Translations under genes and position numbers: made by a program
The notes under the pieces: generated by a model
Seen by the model: the letters and a program-made list of their open reading frames with translations, nothing else
Database searches by the model: none
What the model was told of the DNA's origin: nothing
Assembly: GCA_949358305.1 (NCBI GenBank)
Contig: OX442318.1
Span: 12,818,517-12,878,516 of the forward strand
Reading direction: 5' to 3'
DNA: 60,000 bases
Source: Strigamia acuminata
Taxonomy: Eukaryota; Arthropoda; Chilopoda; Geophilomorpha; Linotaeniidae
Shown: piece by piece, positions 22,069 through 32,708 of the stretch
Position numbering within the stretch: the first letter of the stretch is position 1
Layout: every line of letters starts with the position of its first letter

Positions 22069-25000
22069 TTTCTCGACCGTCTGCGCCATTCATGAAGAAA
22101 AAGGGGTTTAACAAAGGGTTCGATAAGCCGCCACCAGTCAAAGAAATGGGTAGTGACATAGCTAACGCCCAAATTCAAGACAGGGCCAACAACGCTTTGC
22201 AGGTAATTACCGCAAACGCTGAGGCTGAGGCGGAAGAACCGAACCTACTGCTTGAAGAATTACCTCAAGTAGTCGAAGACACAGAAGAATTTCGTGTTTT
22301 CATGTGCAACGTGGCGGTCGAATACACCAACCGCCTATGTATGTTGCCCATGACAATAGAACGTGAAAAAATTATGGGACTACTAGACTCGGGAGCAGAT
22401 CGCTCGTTCGTTTCCGAAGACATAGTAGCATCATTGGGTCTCACCGATAAGATAAAAGGCGTTAATAAAAATATACGTCTAAAAACCGCCAACGGAATGG
22501 CGCGTCCAAAAGGAGTTATATTATTGACCATGGAGTGGCTCGGAGGAGTAGAACAGCACCCTTTCCTGGTCCTGCCCACATGCGACAGAATTTTTCTGTT
22601 GGGCTTAGACCTCATGGCGTCAATGGAAATACAACCCAATCCAATAACGAAATCTTGGAATTATATCAGAAATGATAAGGAAAGACCCGCAATTGTCGTG
22701 CCACCAGCTCTTGTAAAAGAAGCGGCCGACAAGACACAGTGGGAGAAAGGCCTAAAGAAATTCGTTCAAGATTACGATTTTAAAGCATTCGTAACAGAAT
22801 TGCAACGGGACAATGTAGTGGAAACGCTTGTCGCCGACGCCGCTTTAGAATTAAACGAAGCGGCAGCCCTACGAAGGGTCCTACTTAAATATGAGGGGAT
22901 CCTGTCGAAAAAACCGGGCCGAACGAATAGGGCTATTCACGAAATTAAATTGACGGATAATAAACCTATACGAGTTGCGTATAAGGGAATGAACCCGCAA
23001 AAACGTGAAATAGTGCAAAAAATGTGCCAAGAAATGCTAGACAGTGGCATTGTCTCCGAGGCCCAGGGAGAATACGCGACGCGAGTTGTGCTCGTGATGC
23101 GCCCGGGCTCGGACCCACGCCTATGCATTGATTACCGCCCATTAAACGCGGTGACAGAAATAGATCCCATACAGATGCCGTCTATCGAATCCATTTTGAG
23201 AGAGCTTAGCCCCTTTTCTTGGGTTACGACGATGGATCTGTCGAAGGGATACTGGCAAGTTGAGATGAGGCCAGAGGATAAGTTAAAAACAGCATTTTAC
23301 TCGCCAATTGGACGGTTGATGTTCAACGTCATGCCATTTGGTTTAGTGAATGCTCCCAGTACCTTTCAGAGACTAATCGAAAGCGTATTGGGTGATATCC
23401 TGCATCAGTTTGTGTGGGCATACCTAGATGACATAGTTATTGCCTCTAAAACATTCGAAGAGCACATTGAGCACATCGACCAAGTGCTCACCCGGCTGGC
23501 AAAAGCTGGGTTACACGTGCATCCGGGCAAAAGCAAGTTCTGTCGAAAGGAGCTTGCCTTCCTGGGTTATCGCATTGGAGTCAATGGTTTAGCTATTGGC
23601 CCCGAAAAAATCGATGCGATTAATCGTTTCCCACCACCCGAGGACGTTAAAGGTGTCCAACGGTTTATGGGAATGATAAACTTCTTCGGCAGGTTGCTAC
23701 CGGGTCTAGCTGAAGTGGCAGCCCCAGTTACCGACCTCCTGAAGAATGAAAACGAATTTGTATGGTCAAATGAGTGCAACATCGCATTTAATGCAATAAA
23801 GAGGATGCTGACGGAAGTCGGCGTAATGCCTCTACCCGACTTAAACCGGCCGTTCATATTACACACGGACGCCAGCAGAGTTGGGTTAGGAGCGGCGTTG
23901 CTCCAAACACACGTGCGCGACGGAGTCGAACAAGACCTGCCGTGCATGTTTATAAGTCGCAAACTCCAAGGCGCTGAAAAGAATTACAATGCCACCGAGT
24001 TGGAGTGTTTGGCCGTTGTGTGGGCCATAAGGAAATTCAGAGATTATCTCGAATATACCAAATTTGTGGTCCACACAGATCATCAAGCGTTACAATGGCT
24101 GATGAAATTAAAAGAGCCAGCCGGTCGACTAGCCAGATGGCAGTTAGAACTGATGGCATGCGACTTGACCATTCAATACAAGCCCGGCAAATATAACGTC
24201 GTGGCTGACGCTCTGTCACGGGCACCAGTGTCAGATCCAATCGACGCTGACGATGATGGCGAGGATGACTCCCGCATCATTTATTGCCCTACGAGTTGTC
24301 ACCGTTGGGATTTAAGGAAGATGAATGAAATTCCCACCGCGTCTCCGGCAGATGTAAAATTCTGTGGATTTTGGACGCGGTTATACCAACCAGCTGCTGA
24401 CAATTACCCAAATGCAAGGAAGGAATTTAAGCTAGAGCGGAGAATAAATGACCCGCTTCTAAGCGCCTTCCACGCTCATGTCGGCGAGCAGATGCAAAGC
24501 AGTCCCCCGACAAGGGAGGAAATAATTGTGCAACAAAAATTAGACAAGAAATGTCAGGACAGAGCTAGATTCGTACTGACAGGAAAATATCCGCCCAATC
24601 TAACCAGAAGGCAGAAGCGTCGTTATGCACACGAATCCATAGATTACCTATTGGATGACGGCCTTTTAGTGAAACATCACCCAAATCACCAAGATGACTT
24701 GAGTGAATCGGACACCGCAGTAAAGGTAGTAATACCTGCTTCCTTAATCGGTCGCGTGCTGTGGTTGTTACACGGGCACCCGCTTGCGAGCCATGCGGGA
24801 GTAAGCAGAACACTCTATCGTGCTACACAGCTTTTTCACTGGACAGGGATGAAAAAAGATATTGCTCTTTTTGTCCACCAATGTCAGCGATGTCAAGCGT
24901 GCAAGCCGAGGAGTAAATCACCATTCGAAACTATTTTCTTAGGGCCTTACGCGCCTTTTGATTGTTTAAGTGTCGATGTGATGGGCCCAAAACCCGTTAC

Positions 25001-26162
25001 GGGAAATAAAAATGCGTACATTATCGTTATAATGGACGTGGCAACTCGTTGGCCCGAGTTGTACGCCGTCGCTAGACCTTCAGCAGAGAAAATCGTTGAA
25101 TGTATCTACGACGTGGCGTTACGTTACGGATTTCCACGTAAAATTATATCCGATAACGGACCCCAATTTATCTCGAAAATTTGGGGTAAGTTTTGTGAGA
25201 AATTCGGGATTGTGGCGTCACATACTTCGACCTACAATCCCAGAACAAATCCCGTTGAGCGACTCAACAGGGACATTAAATATGCACTAAGCATATTCAC
25301 TGACATCCACAATAGGTGGGATGAATACTTGAGGGAGATCGCGTTCAGCATACGAACAACAGTCTCGAGGACGAGAGATTTTTCTCCGGCCTACCTCAAC
25401 TTCGCCCGAGAGCTACGAGTGCCTTGGGACCCACGAGTGGCAGAGTCGGTAAATGTGGTGGACCCAGAGAAACCACATGAGTATGTATATAAATTGGAGC
25501 AAACAATTTCGAGCACATACAAACATATGATGGCGCACATTTTTAACATGCGCGACCGCATTTTACAAGATAAAAGCGGTGGAAAATTTGTGAATTTCGA
25601 GAACAATGATTTAGTGTGGAAGGACACACACATCCTCTCAAATGCAGCGAGAGGAATCACCGCCAGCTTGGCCGACAAGAGAGATGGTCCGTATGTGATC
25701 ATCGGCAAGCATGGCGGTAACGCGTATAAATTACGCAAGCTCGAGGACAACACCGAGCATAAGTCGATACAAGTACGAGAGTTAACTCCGTACATTCCGG
25801 AATTCCCGCAAGAAATGTGGGCCAAAGGCCAAGTCAAGTCTAAAACTGACGGCCAAATCGTCGATATGTTCGCTGGCGAGTCGGAAAAAGCACCGCCAAG
25901 TGACAACGAGGAGTATTTCGACGCCCCTTCACCTCCGGTAAACGAGATAGTTGAATCCGTTCCGGATCCAATTTTGGTCGGGGGGGAAACAGGAGAAACT
26001 CCTGAAACAAACACAAAAAACACGGATAAAAAAGAAAACAATAATGAGGAGGTACAGACACAAAAAACAACAAAAAATATCGTACCTGCCTCGATCCGTA
26101 ACCTGCGACCAAAAAGAGATAATCCGTTCATAAAAGGCGGAAAGGTCGTAGGAAAGAAGTAA
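22029..26162 (+). CDS. pol: Pol polyprotein of the Ty3 element (first ATG at 22092)
   Basis: From the ATG 1356 residues; by -1 frameshift from gag it starts at about 22029. Numbered from that ATG: aspartic protease with LLDSGADRSFVSE near 99; reverse transcriptase with IDYRPLNAVT, MDLSKGYWQ and the AYLDDIVIAS active site near 444; RNase H with LHTDASRVGLGAALL near 591 and HTDHQALQWL; integrase HHCC finger from GHPLASHAGVSRTLYRATQL to CQRCQACKP near 890-935; DDE core with LSVDVMGP (near 962), IISDNGPQF (near 1020) and NPVERLNRDI (near 1056). All catalytic motifs are present and there is no internal stop. The C-terminal tail is charged and low-complexity, with no chromodomain recognised. Confidence 0.95.
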   Translation, partial: RVKKRVSAGGEEIISRPSAPFMKKKGFNKGFDKPPPVKEMGSDIANAQIQDRANNALQVITANAEAEAEEPNLLLEELPQVVEDTEEFRVFMCNVAVEYTNRLCMLPMTIEREKIMGLLDSGADRSFVSEDIVASLGLTDKIKGVNKNIRLKTANGMARPKGVILLTMEWLGGVEQHPFLVLPTCDRIFLLGLDLMASMEIQPNPITKSWNYIRNDKERPAIVVPPALVKEAADKTQWEKGLKKFVQDYDFKAFVTELQRDNVVETLVADAALELNEAAALRRVLLKYEGILSKKPGRTNRAIHEIKLTDNKPIRVAYKGMNPQKREIVQKMCQEMLDSGIVSEAQGEYATRVVLVMRPGSDPRLCIDYRPLNAVTEIDPIQMPSIESILRELSPFSWVTTMDLSKGYWQVEMRPEDKLKTAFYSPIGRLMFNVMPFGLVNAPSTFQRLIESVLGDILHQFVWAYLDDIVIASKTFEEHIEHIDQVLTRLAKAGLHVHPGKSKFCRKELAFLGYRIGVNGLAIGPEKIDAINRFPPPEDVKGVQRFMGMINFFGRLLPGLAEVAAPVTDLLKNENEFVWSNECNIAFNAIKRMLTEVGVMPLPDLNRPFILHTDASRVGLGAALLQTHVRDGVEQDLPCMFISRKLQGAEKNYNATELECLAVVWAIRKFRDYLEYTKFVVHTDHQALQWLMKLKEPAGRLARWQLELMACDLTIQYKPGKYNVVADALSRAPVSDPIDADDDGEDDSRIIYCPTSCHRWDLRKMNEIPTASPADVKFCGFWTRLYQPAADNYPNARKEFKLERRINDPLLSAFHAHVGEQMQSSPPTREEIIVQQKLDKKCQDRARFVLTGKYPPNLTRRQKRRYAHESIDYLLDDGLLVKHHPNHQDDLSESDTAVKVVIPASLIGRVLWLLHGHPLASHAGVSRTLYRATQLFHWTGMKKDIALFVHQCQRCQACKPRSKSPFETIFLGPYAPFDCLSVDVMGPKPVTGNKNAYIIVIMDVATRWPELYAVARPSAEKIVECIYDVALRYGFPRKIISDNGPQFISKIWGKFCEKFGIVASHTSTYNPRTNPVERLNRDIKYALSIFTDIHNRWDEYLREIAFSIRTTVSRTRDFSPAYLNFARELRVPWDPRVAESVNVVDPEKPHEYVYKLEQTISSTYKHMMAHIFNMRDRILQDKSGGKFVNFENNDLVWKDTHILSNAARGITASLADKRDGPYVIIGKHGGNAYKLRKLEDNTEHKSIQVRELTPYIPEFPQEMWAKGQVKSKTDGQIVDMFAGESEKAPPSDNEEYFDAPSPPVNEIVESVPDPILVGGETGETPETNTKNTDKKENNNEEVQTQKTTKNIVPASIRNLRPKRDNPFIKGGKVVGKK

Positions 26163-26304
26163 AATAAATTACGAGTCGATGGCGGCACTAAAAATAAATG
26201 TAATCGACCGATAGTGCAAGCCATCACGTCGCAGAAAATTTCGCTAAGTCCAACAAAGCGGATATCGGTCGAATTCGCGTCACGAGATGGCGTGGAAACG
26301 CGGG

Positions 26305-26418
26305 ACCCGTAGCAAAATTATCGGCACGGGTCGGATACCGCGTGCAAAAGACCCCGTAGCAGCAATCGCGCACGGGAGTGAGAACAAAGGAGACCCGTAG
26401 CGTAACATGCGCACGGGT
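26305..26418 (+). promoter_or_regulatory. Three tandem hairpins between pol and the third gene
   Basis: ACCCGTAGC followed about 9-12 bases later by GCACGGGT occurs at 26305-26331, with one-base variants at 26352-26377, and again at 26393-26418. Each can fold into a 5-6 base pair stem with a GC extension. Spacing is about 40-48 bases. Position suggests an RNA export/splicing-control element or paired binding sites for a promoter serving the third gene. Function is inference. Confidence 0.6.
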
Positions 26419-26638
26419 AGGTGCGCACTAGTCTCAAACACCCGGGTTCTGGAGTATATTACCCAGAATCCATCGCGATTACCTCGTGTTCACACAGACT
26501 TCCGCTTTTCACAGCTGATCGCTGCATTCGTGCGTGATCCTCGTTTTTAACGTTTTACCGAGTTTTTCACCGAGTTTTTGAGATAGTTTTATCATCCTTT
26601 TTAAATCGTGATTGAGATTTTTGTGCGCGCTCCTCGCC

Positions 26639-29600
26639 ATGGACGAGGAAGAGAACGACGTGCTGGCCATCGAGCACGAGGACGAGGAAAACTGGGACCG
26701 CGATGTAAACCAAGTCCAGCCCGATCAGGTAGAAGTCGGCATCGGCACATGAGAACTAGTTCCGTGCTGCTGAAGAAGAAATTTTGTTGACTAATACCTG
26801 ACATGAGTGCTTTGCACTCGAAATAGCGTATAATTAATTATTAACCGCGATCGCTCACACGATCGTATTTTTTTTCCTTGTTAATTTGTTTTCGAGGTGC
26901 GAGCGCAGACTTCACGTCGCCTCGCGTCTCGAAAATTCCTCATGACTTGAGTCACGAGCGAGACAATGGGCTCGAGCCATAGATAATTTTATGACAAGGG
27001 GAGAATATTCTGTAAAAGAATATTTTTTCTCCACAAGTAATTTGACGCATCAAATTGATGCAACTTAACATTCGTACGATGAATTTTTCGGTGTGTTGGA
27101 TAAATTTAATTTGACTTTAACTTTTTTAAAAATTAGACAAAGTCCGACTTCGGAATAATTCTTTATTAGGTTTATTTATTTAATAACATTTCGACAAGCA
27201 CATTTATTGTGCGATTTTAGTAATAATTTACACCCGACGAATTCTTTTTACGAATGACTGATAATTATTAATTTAATTATTAGTAATGTTCTAATTAATG
27301 TTAGAATTAATTTGAAGTAAAATCTGATGATAAGAATCCAGATTAAAGGCTCGATTCCGTCTCGCTGTGCGTTTTGGACATGAGACAGATTTTTCACGTG
27401 ATGACTTCTCTTTTTCTATCCGACGAGGGACAATTCGTCCTACGTTTGCACCGATAGACAGGAATCGGTCTCGACGGACGGCTGCACGTACTGGCAACGT
27501 CCCTCGAAACCAACCATTTATCTACGTATTTAAATATTAACTTTTTATTAATTGTTTATTTCTCCATCCTTCCAGATGGCACTACGTAAAACATGGGGAC
27601 CATTAGACCCCGCTTGCATCACTCGTGGCGGGATATTTCGAGGCGCGCTGCCCGATTTTTACCGACGATGTTTCGGCGAAGACGCCGACCCTTGGCGCCT
27701 GCGAATACTACATTCCCGATGCATCGCCCGACGTTGGGTACGAGACTGCACGCTCCTGGATACGTTCCCGGAGGGAATGCGCGAAGGCATCGCCACAGAG
27801 TTAGCTCGTGACGATGACCCGAAATCGCCGATTTTCCACCCCGGATTGTCAAGTCAGTACACTGGCAACCCGGCGGAGGAACACGTGCTGCATGCGTGGC
27901 GAGCAGCCGAGACAGAAGAGGCCCGTGAGGCCATCTACCAGCATTATAGACAACAGCTGGTGGATACCGCTACGGCAGTGGCCGAGCGCATCCTCCAAAA
28001 CGAGGGGATGACCGCGGATGATATTCATCTGTGGTTTGAGAGGCTGCGATTGGGAGAGAGTACGCCCCAGTGGAGACCTCGGATGGGAATTTTGACGTCC
28101 CAAGCCGAGATGTGGCAGCTCCACTACCTGGGGATTTTGGGGCCCAAGAGCAGCTACCCGCGGAAGCGCAAGCGCTCCAAAGGCGCCGGGGACAGCCAGT
28201 CGCGTTCCCCAGCGACAACCAAGAAGCAGCGTGTCGCTCAAAACACGACTGAAGGCAACGAAGCTGGGCCATCCACTAGTACGGTGCGTGACCCTTCGCA
28301 GTATTCCCGACCGCGAATTTTCATAAACCGTCAGATTAAAGACGGTAAGGAGTGCAAGGAGGTTTGGATGTCTGGTGACGAAGAGCGAGTCTCTCGTCCC
28401 AGCACTTCTAGACGTCCGCTGACTCATCGCGAGCAGCGGAAAAAAGATCGCAAAGAGCGATACTTCGCGAGGTGCGAAGCTCGGGGCCGTCCCATCCCCG
28501 AACCCGCCTACGCCTCCAAGAGAGCGGGTCGACGAGGTGGTAGCCAGTCAGGTGAGCGAAACGTCCCAGCGGCAGATACGCGGGACCTTCGCGAGATTCT
28601 GACTCAGATGAAGCGGACGAAACTGACACGTTTCGATCCCGCGATGAAACACGCCAGGAAGATGGGTGTTGTCACCGACGGGAAGGTGACCCCACACGAG
28701 GTGGCAAGGTGGCTCGCAGACTACATTAATTCGCGACCACGACCCGATGGCATGCCAACCGCCATCGTGCAGCCTTCAGGCTCCGGACAACATCTCCCGG
28801 CGCTCCAAGTCGCAATGACTGGAGTGCAGACGACGGAGACGCCACCACCGCCGACGCAGCCAACACCACCGCTGCCGACGCCGACGCTGCCGACCAAGAC
28901 GCAGCCGCCTCCGAACCTGCCGCCGCCGTCGTTGTTGAATTCGAGCGATCCGCCGGATTTACCCACCGACCGCTCAGTCCCTCTCCCCGTTGGACAGAGC
29001 ATTGCGCAGGAATGTCGAGCCAATTTGACCGGCATTTACAGGCCGAGCCAACCCCGATCCGGTTCCTCGGCCCTGTTTTTCGAGAGGCGAGACGAAGAAG
29101 CGCGACTCGCGAGAGAAGCCGCCAATCCGACTATCTCCGAGCTCTCAGCGTTTCGCTTCGTGATGGAAGACCCAAGAGTCTCCGCGCCCGCCTTGCGAGG
29201 TGTGGATCAGGCCCAGCGATATTTCATCGAATGGGCAACGGCGATGATGAGTAAGCTCTCGTGTGCCTTCACTGCGGATTCGGAGCGATCGAATCCAGTG
29301 AATCGTCGCAGCCTACAGCTATCATTGACCAAGGTCATGATGCAGCTGCTAACCCCAGCACTCTTCGGAGAAGGGCGTCAGGCGATGGCCGCATGGTCTG
29401 TCGTGGACAGAGAGGGTGTACAGGTTCCCCGTGCACTCCTCGCAGAGTGGAGCTCCATTCTGCCCGACCCTGTGTTGACTCGGTACGAGCTAACCAGGGA
29501 TGTGGTAAACCCCGAATTTGAGGGGTACAAGTTGCGAAGCACGGCGTTTCGTTATACCTCCGCCACCTGGACAGCGGCGCCTACCCAACAACTGCGCGCC

Positions 29601-30341
29601 TTGACCATCCAGACGGAAGAATCGGCAGAGGATGTAGAAATGGTGATCTCGCCGACGAGCGGAGTTCCGATTCCGCCACCGATGCCTGCGGAGATATCCC
29701 CGCAAGGACCCGCCCTGTTCGAAGTGGCGGGTAAACCAAAGCGCTTGCTGTGCCGAACGCCACCCGTCAGGTCCGTCGAGCAAACGAAGCCGACACCGCC
29801 CGGGACCTCACCGGCCCGAGCGGCGACAACGACGCAAGCCGCTATTCCCGCGGCCACCCAGAAGCCGAAGCCGGCACCGCCTCCGCCAGACTATTACGGG
29901 CGAATCATCGAAGAGTTTCCCCATCTCTCGATGACGACGGCGACCAGGAGGTTTATCCTCGCGCAGCGGGACAAAGGCAAATCGGTCTTCATCTGGCTTC
30001 ACAACCAGATCCGGAAGACTAGAGACCTCATCTTCCACCAGAGGTTGCTGAGAGCCCACCGTGTGCCAGTGACGCCAGCGGAAGCCAATGCCATCCGGCA
30101 TACGAACACCGGCTTCTCCGCCTACATCCCGAGCGTTTGGTTACACGAGAGGACGCGTGCCCCGCATGAGCCAGTTGACGGCCATGCATTATGCTTCATT
30201 ACGGAGCATGAGGACCCCCGAGATCGGTCCTCGGCGTTAGTAGGCGATCTACCCGCGCCACCCGGCACTCAACCGCCTGTCCCTGGAGTGAGTTACGCCC
30301 AGGTGACGGACTCAGTGTCGGGTCCCCCAGGAAAGAAGTGA
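26639..30341 (+). CDS. Third gene of the Ty3 element (ORF3), two predicted exons, unknown function
   Basis: Exon 2 runs from 27576 to 30341. Its first ATG comes immediately after a polypyrimidine tract and AG (TTTATTTCTCCATCCTTCCAG), a textbook 3' splice site. A matching exon 1 is visible at 26639-26728: CCATGG start context, 30 acidic codons beginning M-D-E-E-E-N-D-V-L-A, ending CAG before GTAGAAGT. Splicing joins in frame to 951 residues; unspliced, exon 1 stops at 26752. The product has a basic bipartite nuclear-localisation-like cluster (PRKRKRSKG..TTKKQR, about residues 224-248), Ser/Arg-rich and long Pro-rich stretches (TPPPPTQPTPPLPTPTLP), and a C-terminal block with YYGRIIEEFPHLSMTTATRR. 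There is no signal peptide, membrane segment, zinc knuckle or enzyme motif that I recognise, so it is not an env. It is much more GC-rich than gag and pol, which suggests separate origin, perhaps host capture. A nuclear, nucleic-acid-associated role is inferred only. Confidence 0.75.
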
Positions 30342-30365
30342 TCGCTCAGCCCCACGGTCTGAGCT

Positions 30366-30377
30366 CGGAGGGGGAAG
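30366..30377 (+). promoter_or_regulatory. Polypurine tract
   Basis: CGGAGGGGGAAG ends directly at the first base of the 3' LTR, the expected plus-strand primer for reverse transcription. Confidence 0.9.
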
Positions 30378-31393
30378 TGTTGTGACCCGACTGGACCGGG
30401 GTCAACGAAGAGTTTCTCTCGTGACCTCGTTTCGGGTGTAAGGGGAGCCGCAAGCGCGTCTCCCTTCCCTCAGTGCATTGACATCTAGTCAATGGACAGG
30501 CGTCTGCCCTGAGGGAGTGGGGATGGCTCGTCCACCCCACCATTGGGTGATTCCGGTCACCTGTCAACCCCGCTTTGTGCAAAGGAATGTGCCTTGCACT
30601 GAGCGGGCAGAACCAACACAACCATCAAACGAGAAACACACGTAAACCCGTCGTCCTACAAGATCAGGCCCAAGTAAATATACTGGGATTGACCAAGGAC
30701 AAAGGACAATTTACCGTGAGTACGTTTGGTCAGTGTCAAACTCCGCAGAGTAACCTGCGAGATAAGATTACCACACTATTTTAGCACACCAGCTAGAAAT
30801 AGTAAAAACCACTCCAGTTTAGCGAGTTGTGCAGACAAACGGTCGCACAAGCCTAAACTGCAGTTAAACCACGACGAGCGTTCCCGCCGCTGTGTGATCG
30901 CCGGGAGCCAGAAGAGTCCGCCGCTGTGTGATCGCCGGACACCACACAAAAACCTAGACAACAGCCCGAAGTAAGCCTTTTAACTAAGCATTCACTCGCG
31001 CCCGACCAGCGTGAGCCCGAAGGACCAGCCAGAGACGAGCCGAGGACGCCATATTGCCACGCCGGCCCAAGACGACATCGCGTTGCCACAACGACGACGC
31101 CATCTTGGACGCGAACGAAACAACAGACGACCTCGCCGATTCCAGCCAGCTTTCATCATACCTTTACATTTCCATTTCCCTTCACCCATTCCGATTTACC
31201 TTTTACCTACCTTTCATATATATATATAAGATATATCTGTATATTGTCCCACAGAATAAATCTATATTATATTTTACCTTTTATATCTGTGTAATCATTT
31301 CTTTGGGTAAACCGCTTGAGACAAAGCGGTAGTGAGTTAGTCGAATTAAGTAATCAACCCACGAGTTAGCGACGGTTAGAGTTGAGCGCGACA
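30378..31393 (+). repeat. 3' LTR
   Basis: Copy of 17897-18912 with no difference seen by eye, including the AATAAA at 31255-31260. It is followed by the target duplicate AGAT at 31394-31397. Confidence 0.95.
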
Positions 31394-31397
31394 AGAT

Positions 31398-32105
31398 TTA
31401 GGGTGGAGTAAGTCAACGAGTTGATAATTAGAGCAATCTGTATCAAGTTCCTTTGCTAACGTCTTCATATAGAAATCTATGTAACCAGTATCGAGACAAT
31501 CGACAATAAGTGGAAACTGGATAATGTCATCTCTCACGAGACTAACTGTTTTGACGAGTCGAAAATCAAAATATGTAGCAATTTGATTGTAAACATTGTA
31601 AAACGACATGAGGATCAGAATGAGGAAAACTGAATTTTTCAGTTTCTGCTGCACGGAGGATTTTTCTTTCATTTTCAGATTTTTTTCAAGAATTGTTTGA
31701 ATTTTGTGTTTCAACTTTGAATTTGCATTTGTCATGTTTCTGAACTTCATAAAGGGCATTTTGCAGCCGTGAACAAATATTTGTACGATTGTTAAGCAAG
31801 ACACTCCGAAATAGAGTCCAACGTTTCCACCAATGTCGCACAGTAAAGAGATGATGTCATAGGAAACGTGTTCTTGCAAGGTTCGGACATGATTATTGAC
31901 AACGATAACTTCCAGAACATACTGAGACTCAGAAATATACAATGTCTCATAGCTTATGCTTAGTTTTGTCATTTCGCATAAATCGGCACATTTGCAATGA
32001 TTTCTAAGATTTGTTGTTCGGATAAATTTTGACCACATTTTGTATTGCTGTCTTAGGTAAGTGGCGTTGCATTCCGGTAGGTCTGTCGTTTCGTAAAATG
32101 GAGAT
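31398..32105 (-). CDS. DEG/ENaC fusion exon: module 1 TM2, linker, module 2 TM1
   Basis: Reads without a stop from an acceptor at 32106 (TTTTTTAG) to the retrotransposon edge. First part: SPFYETTDLPECN.., HCKCADLCEMTKL, then TM2 IISLLCDIGGNVGLYFGVSC followed by LTIVQIF. This has the G-x-S filter, but Q where the family usually has Glu. Then a basic linker (KLKHKIQTILEKNLKMKEK), a second TM1 (SVFLILILMSFYNVYNQIAT) and the post-TM1 motif QFPLIVDC. Across the insertion the frame continues on the other side (17896-17794: AYVNNSLKLWEDSRNYLGKY) to a GTAAGC donor. The exon therefore encodes the end of one channel module and the start of another. Confidence 0.8.
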
Positions 32106-32346
32106 CTAAAAAATAAAGTTGAGTTACTTTGTATTGGTTGTTGACAAATTGAAAATTGATACATACACGTGGGGTTCATAGGACAGAGCTGTATTTGAAA
32201 AGTGTGCTTAAAATTTAAGTTGTTGCAGCTGCAGTTGTTCTAATGGGTAAATGGTTGGCGCATGCTCACATACTGAAAGCAGACTATCAGCTATCATTTT
32301 TAAGGTAGACCGAAACAACCTTCAGTAGAGCAGTTTAAAAATACTA

Positions 32347-32481
32347 GCTGTATTCAAAAACTCTAAAACTCGTTTCGTGTCTGTACGTGTGACGTCATTC
32401 CCATTGAATAATATGGGAATGACGTCACATGTACAGACATGTAACGAGTTTCAGAGGCGTTTTAGAGTTTTTGAATGCAGC
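32347..32481. mobile_element. MITE 4: 135-base foldback element
   Basis: Two arms of about 60 bases pair end to end (GCTGTATTCAAAAACTCTAA at the left, its inverted copy at the right), with TA on both sides (32345-32346, 32482-32483). Each arm contains the CRE-type palindrome TGACGTCA. It lies in an intron of the DEG/ENaC gene. Confidence 0.8.
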
Positions 32482-32708
32482 TACTGACTACCAGTAGTCA
32501 CAATTTTGCTATTCAGAGTGGAATTAATGGCTTTTGCAGATCACGCTGAAAGGATTCAGGAATTCCAAAGTAGAAGTTTTCTAACTAAATGTTTTTATTT
32601 TTGACTTATGGGAAAATAAAAATCCGGGAACTGATCATAAAATGTACCACAGATTGTAAATTTTGCTCAGAGTAATTTTGCGGAATGATATGTTATTAAA
32701 ACGTGTAC

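Larger units (their letters stand above)
17897..31393 (+). mobile_element. Complete Ty3/gypsy-type LTR retrotransposon with an extra gene
   Basis: A 13.5 kb element bounded by 1016-base LTRs (TG..CA), with a 4-base target duplication AGAT (17893-17896 and 31394-31397). Order: 5' LTR, primer site, gag, -1 frameshift signal, pol (protease, RT, RNase H, integrase), hairpin cluster, a third spliced gene, polypurine tract, 3' LTR. Integrase after RNase H places it with Ty3/gypsy-type elements. No env-like signal peptide or membrane segment was found. gag and pol are open throughout, and I saw no difference between the LTRs, including their identical chance ORFs, so insertion is recent and the element may be active. 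Confidence 0.95.

Noticed and set aside
27849-28427. Antisense ORFs of up to 192 codons within the third gene
   Set aside because: Shadow frames of a GC-rich coding region; no recognisable motif.
26639-30341. Third ORF as a retroviral env
   Set aside because: No signal peptide, cleavage motif, membrane segment or Cys-rich surface domain; instead it has an NLS-like cluster and Pro-rich stretches.
32106-32179. N-terminal extension MNPTCMYQFSICQQPIQ of the fusion exon
   Set aside because: It is read-through of the intron; the exon 32797-32709 joins in phase 2 to an acceptor at 32106 and supplies the conserved Cys residues instead.
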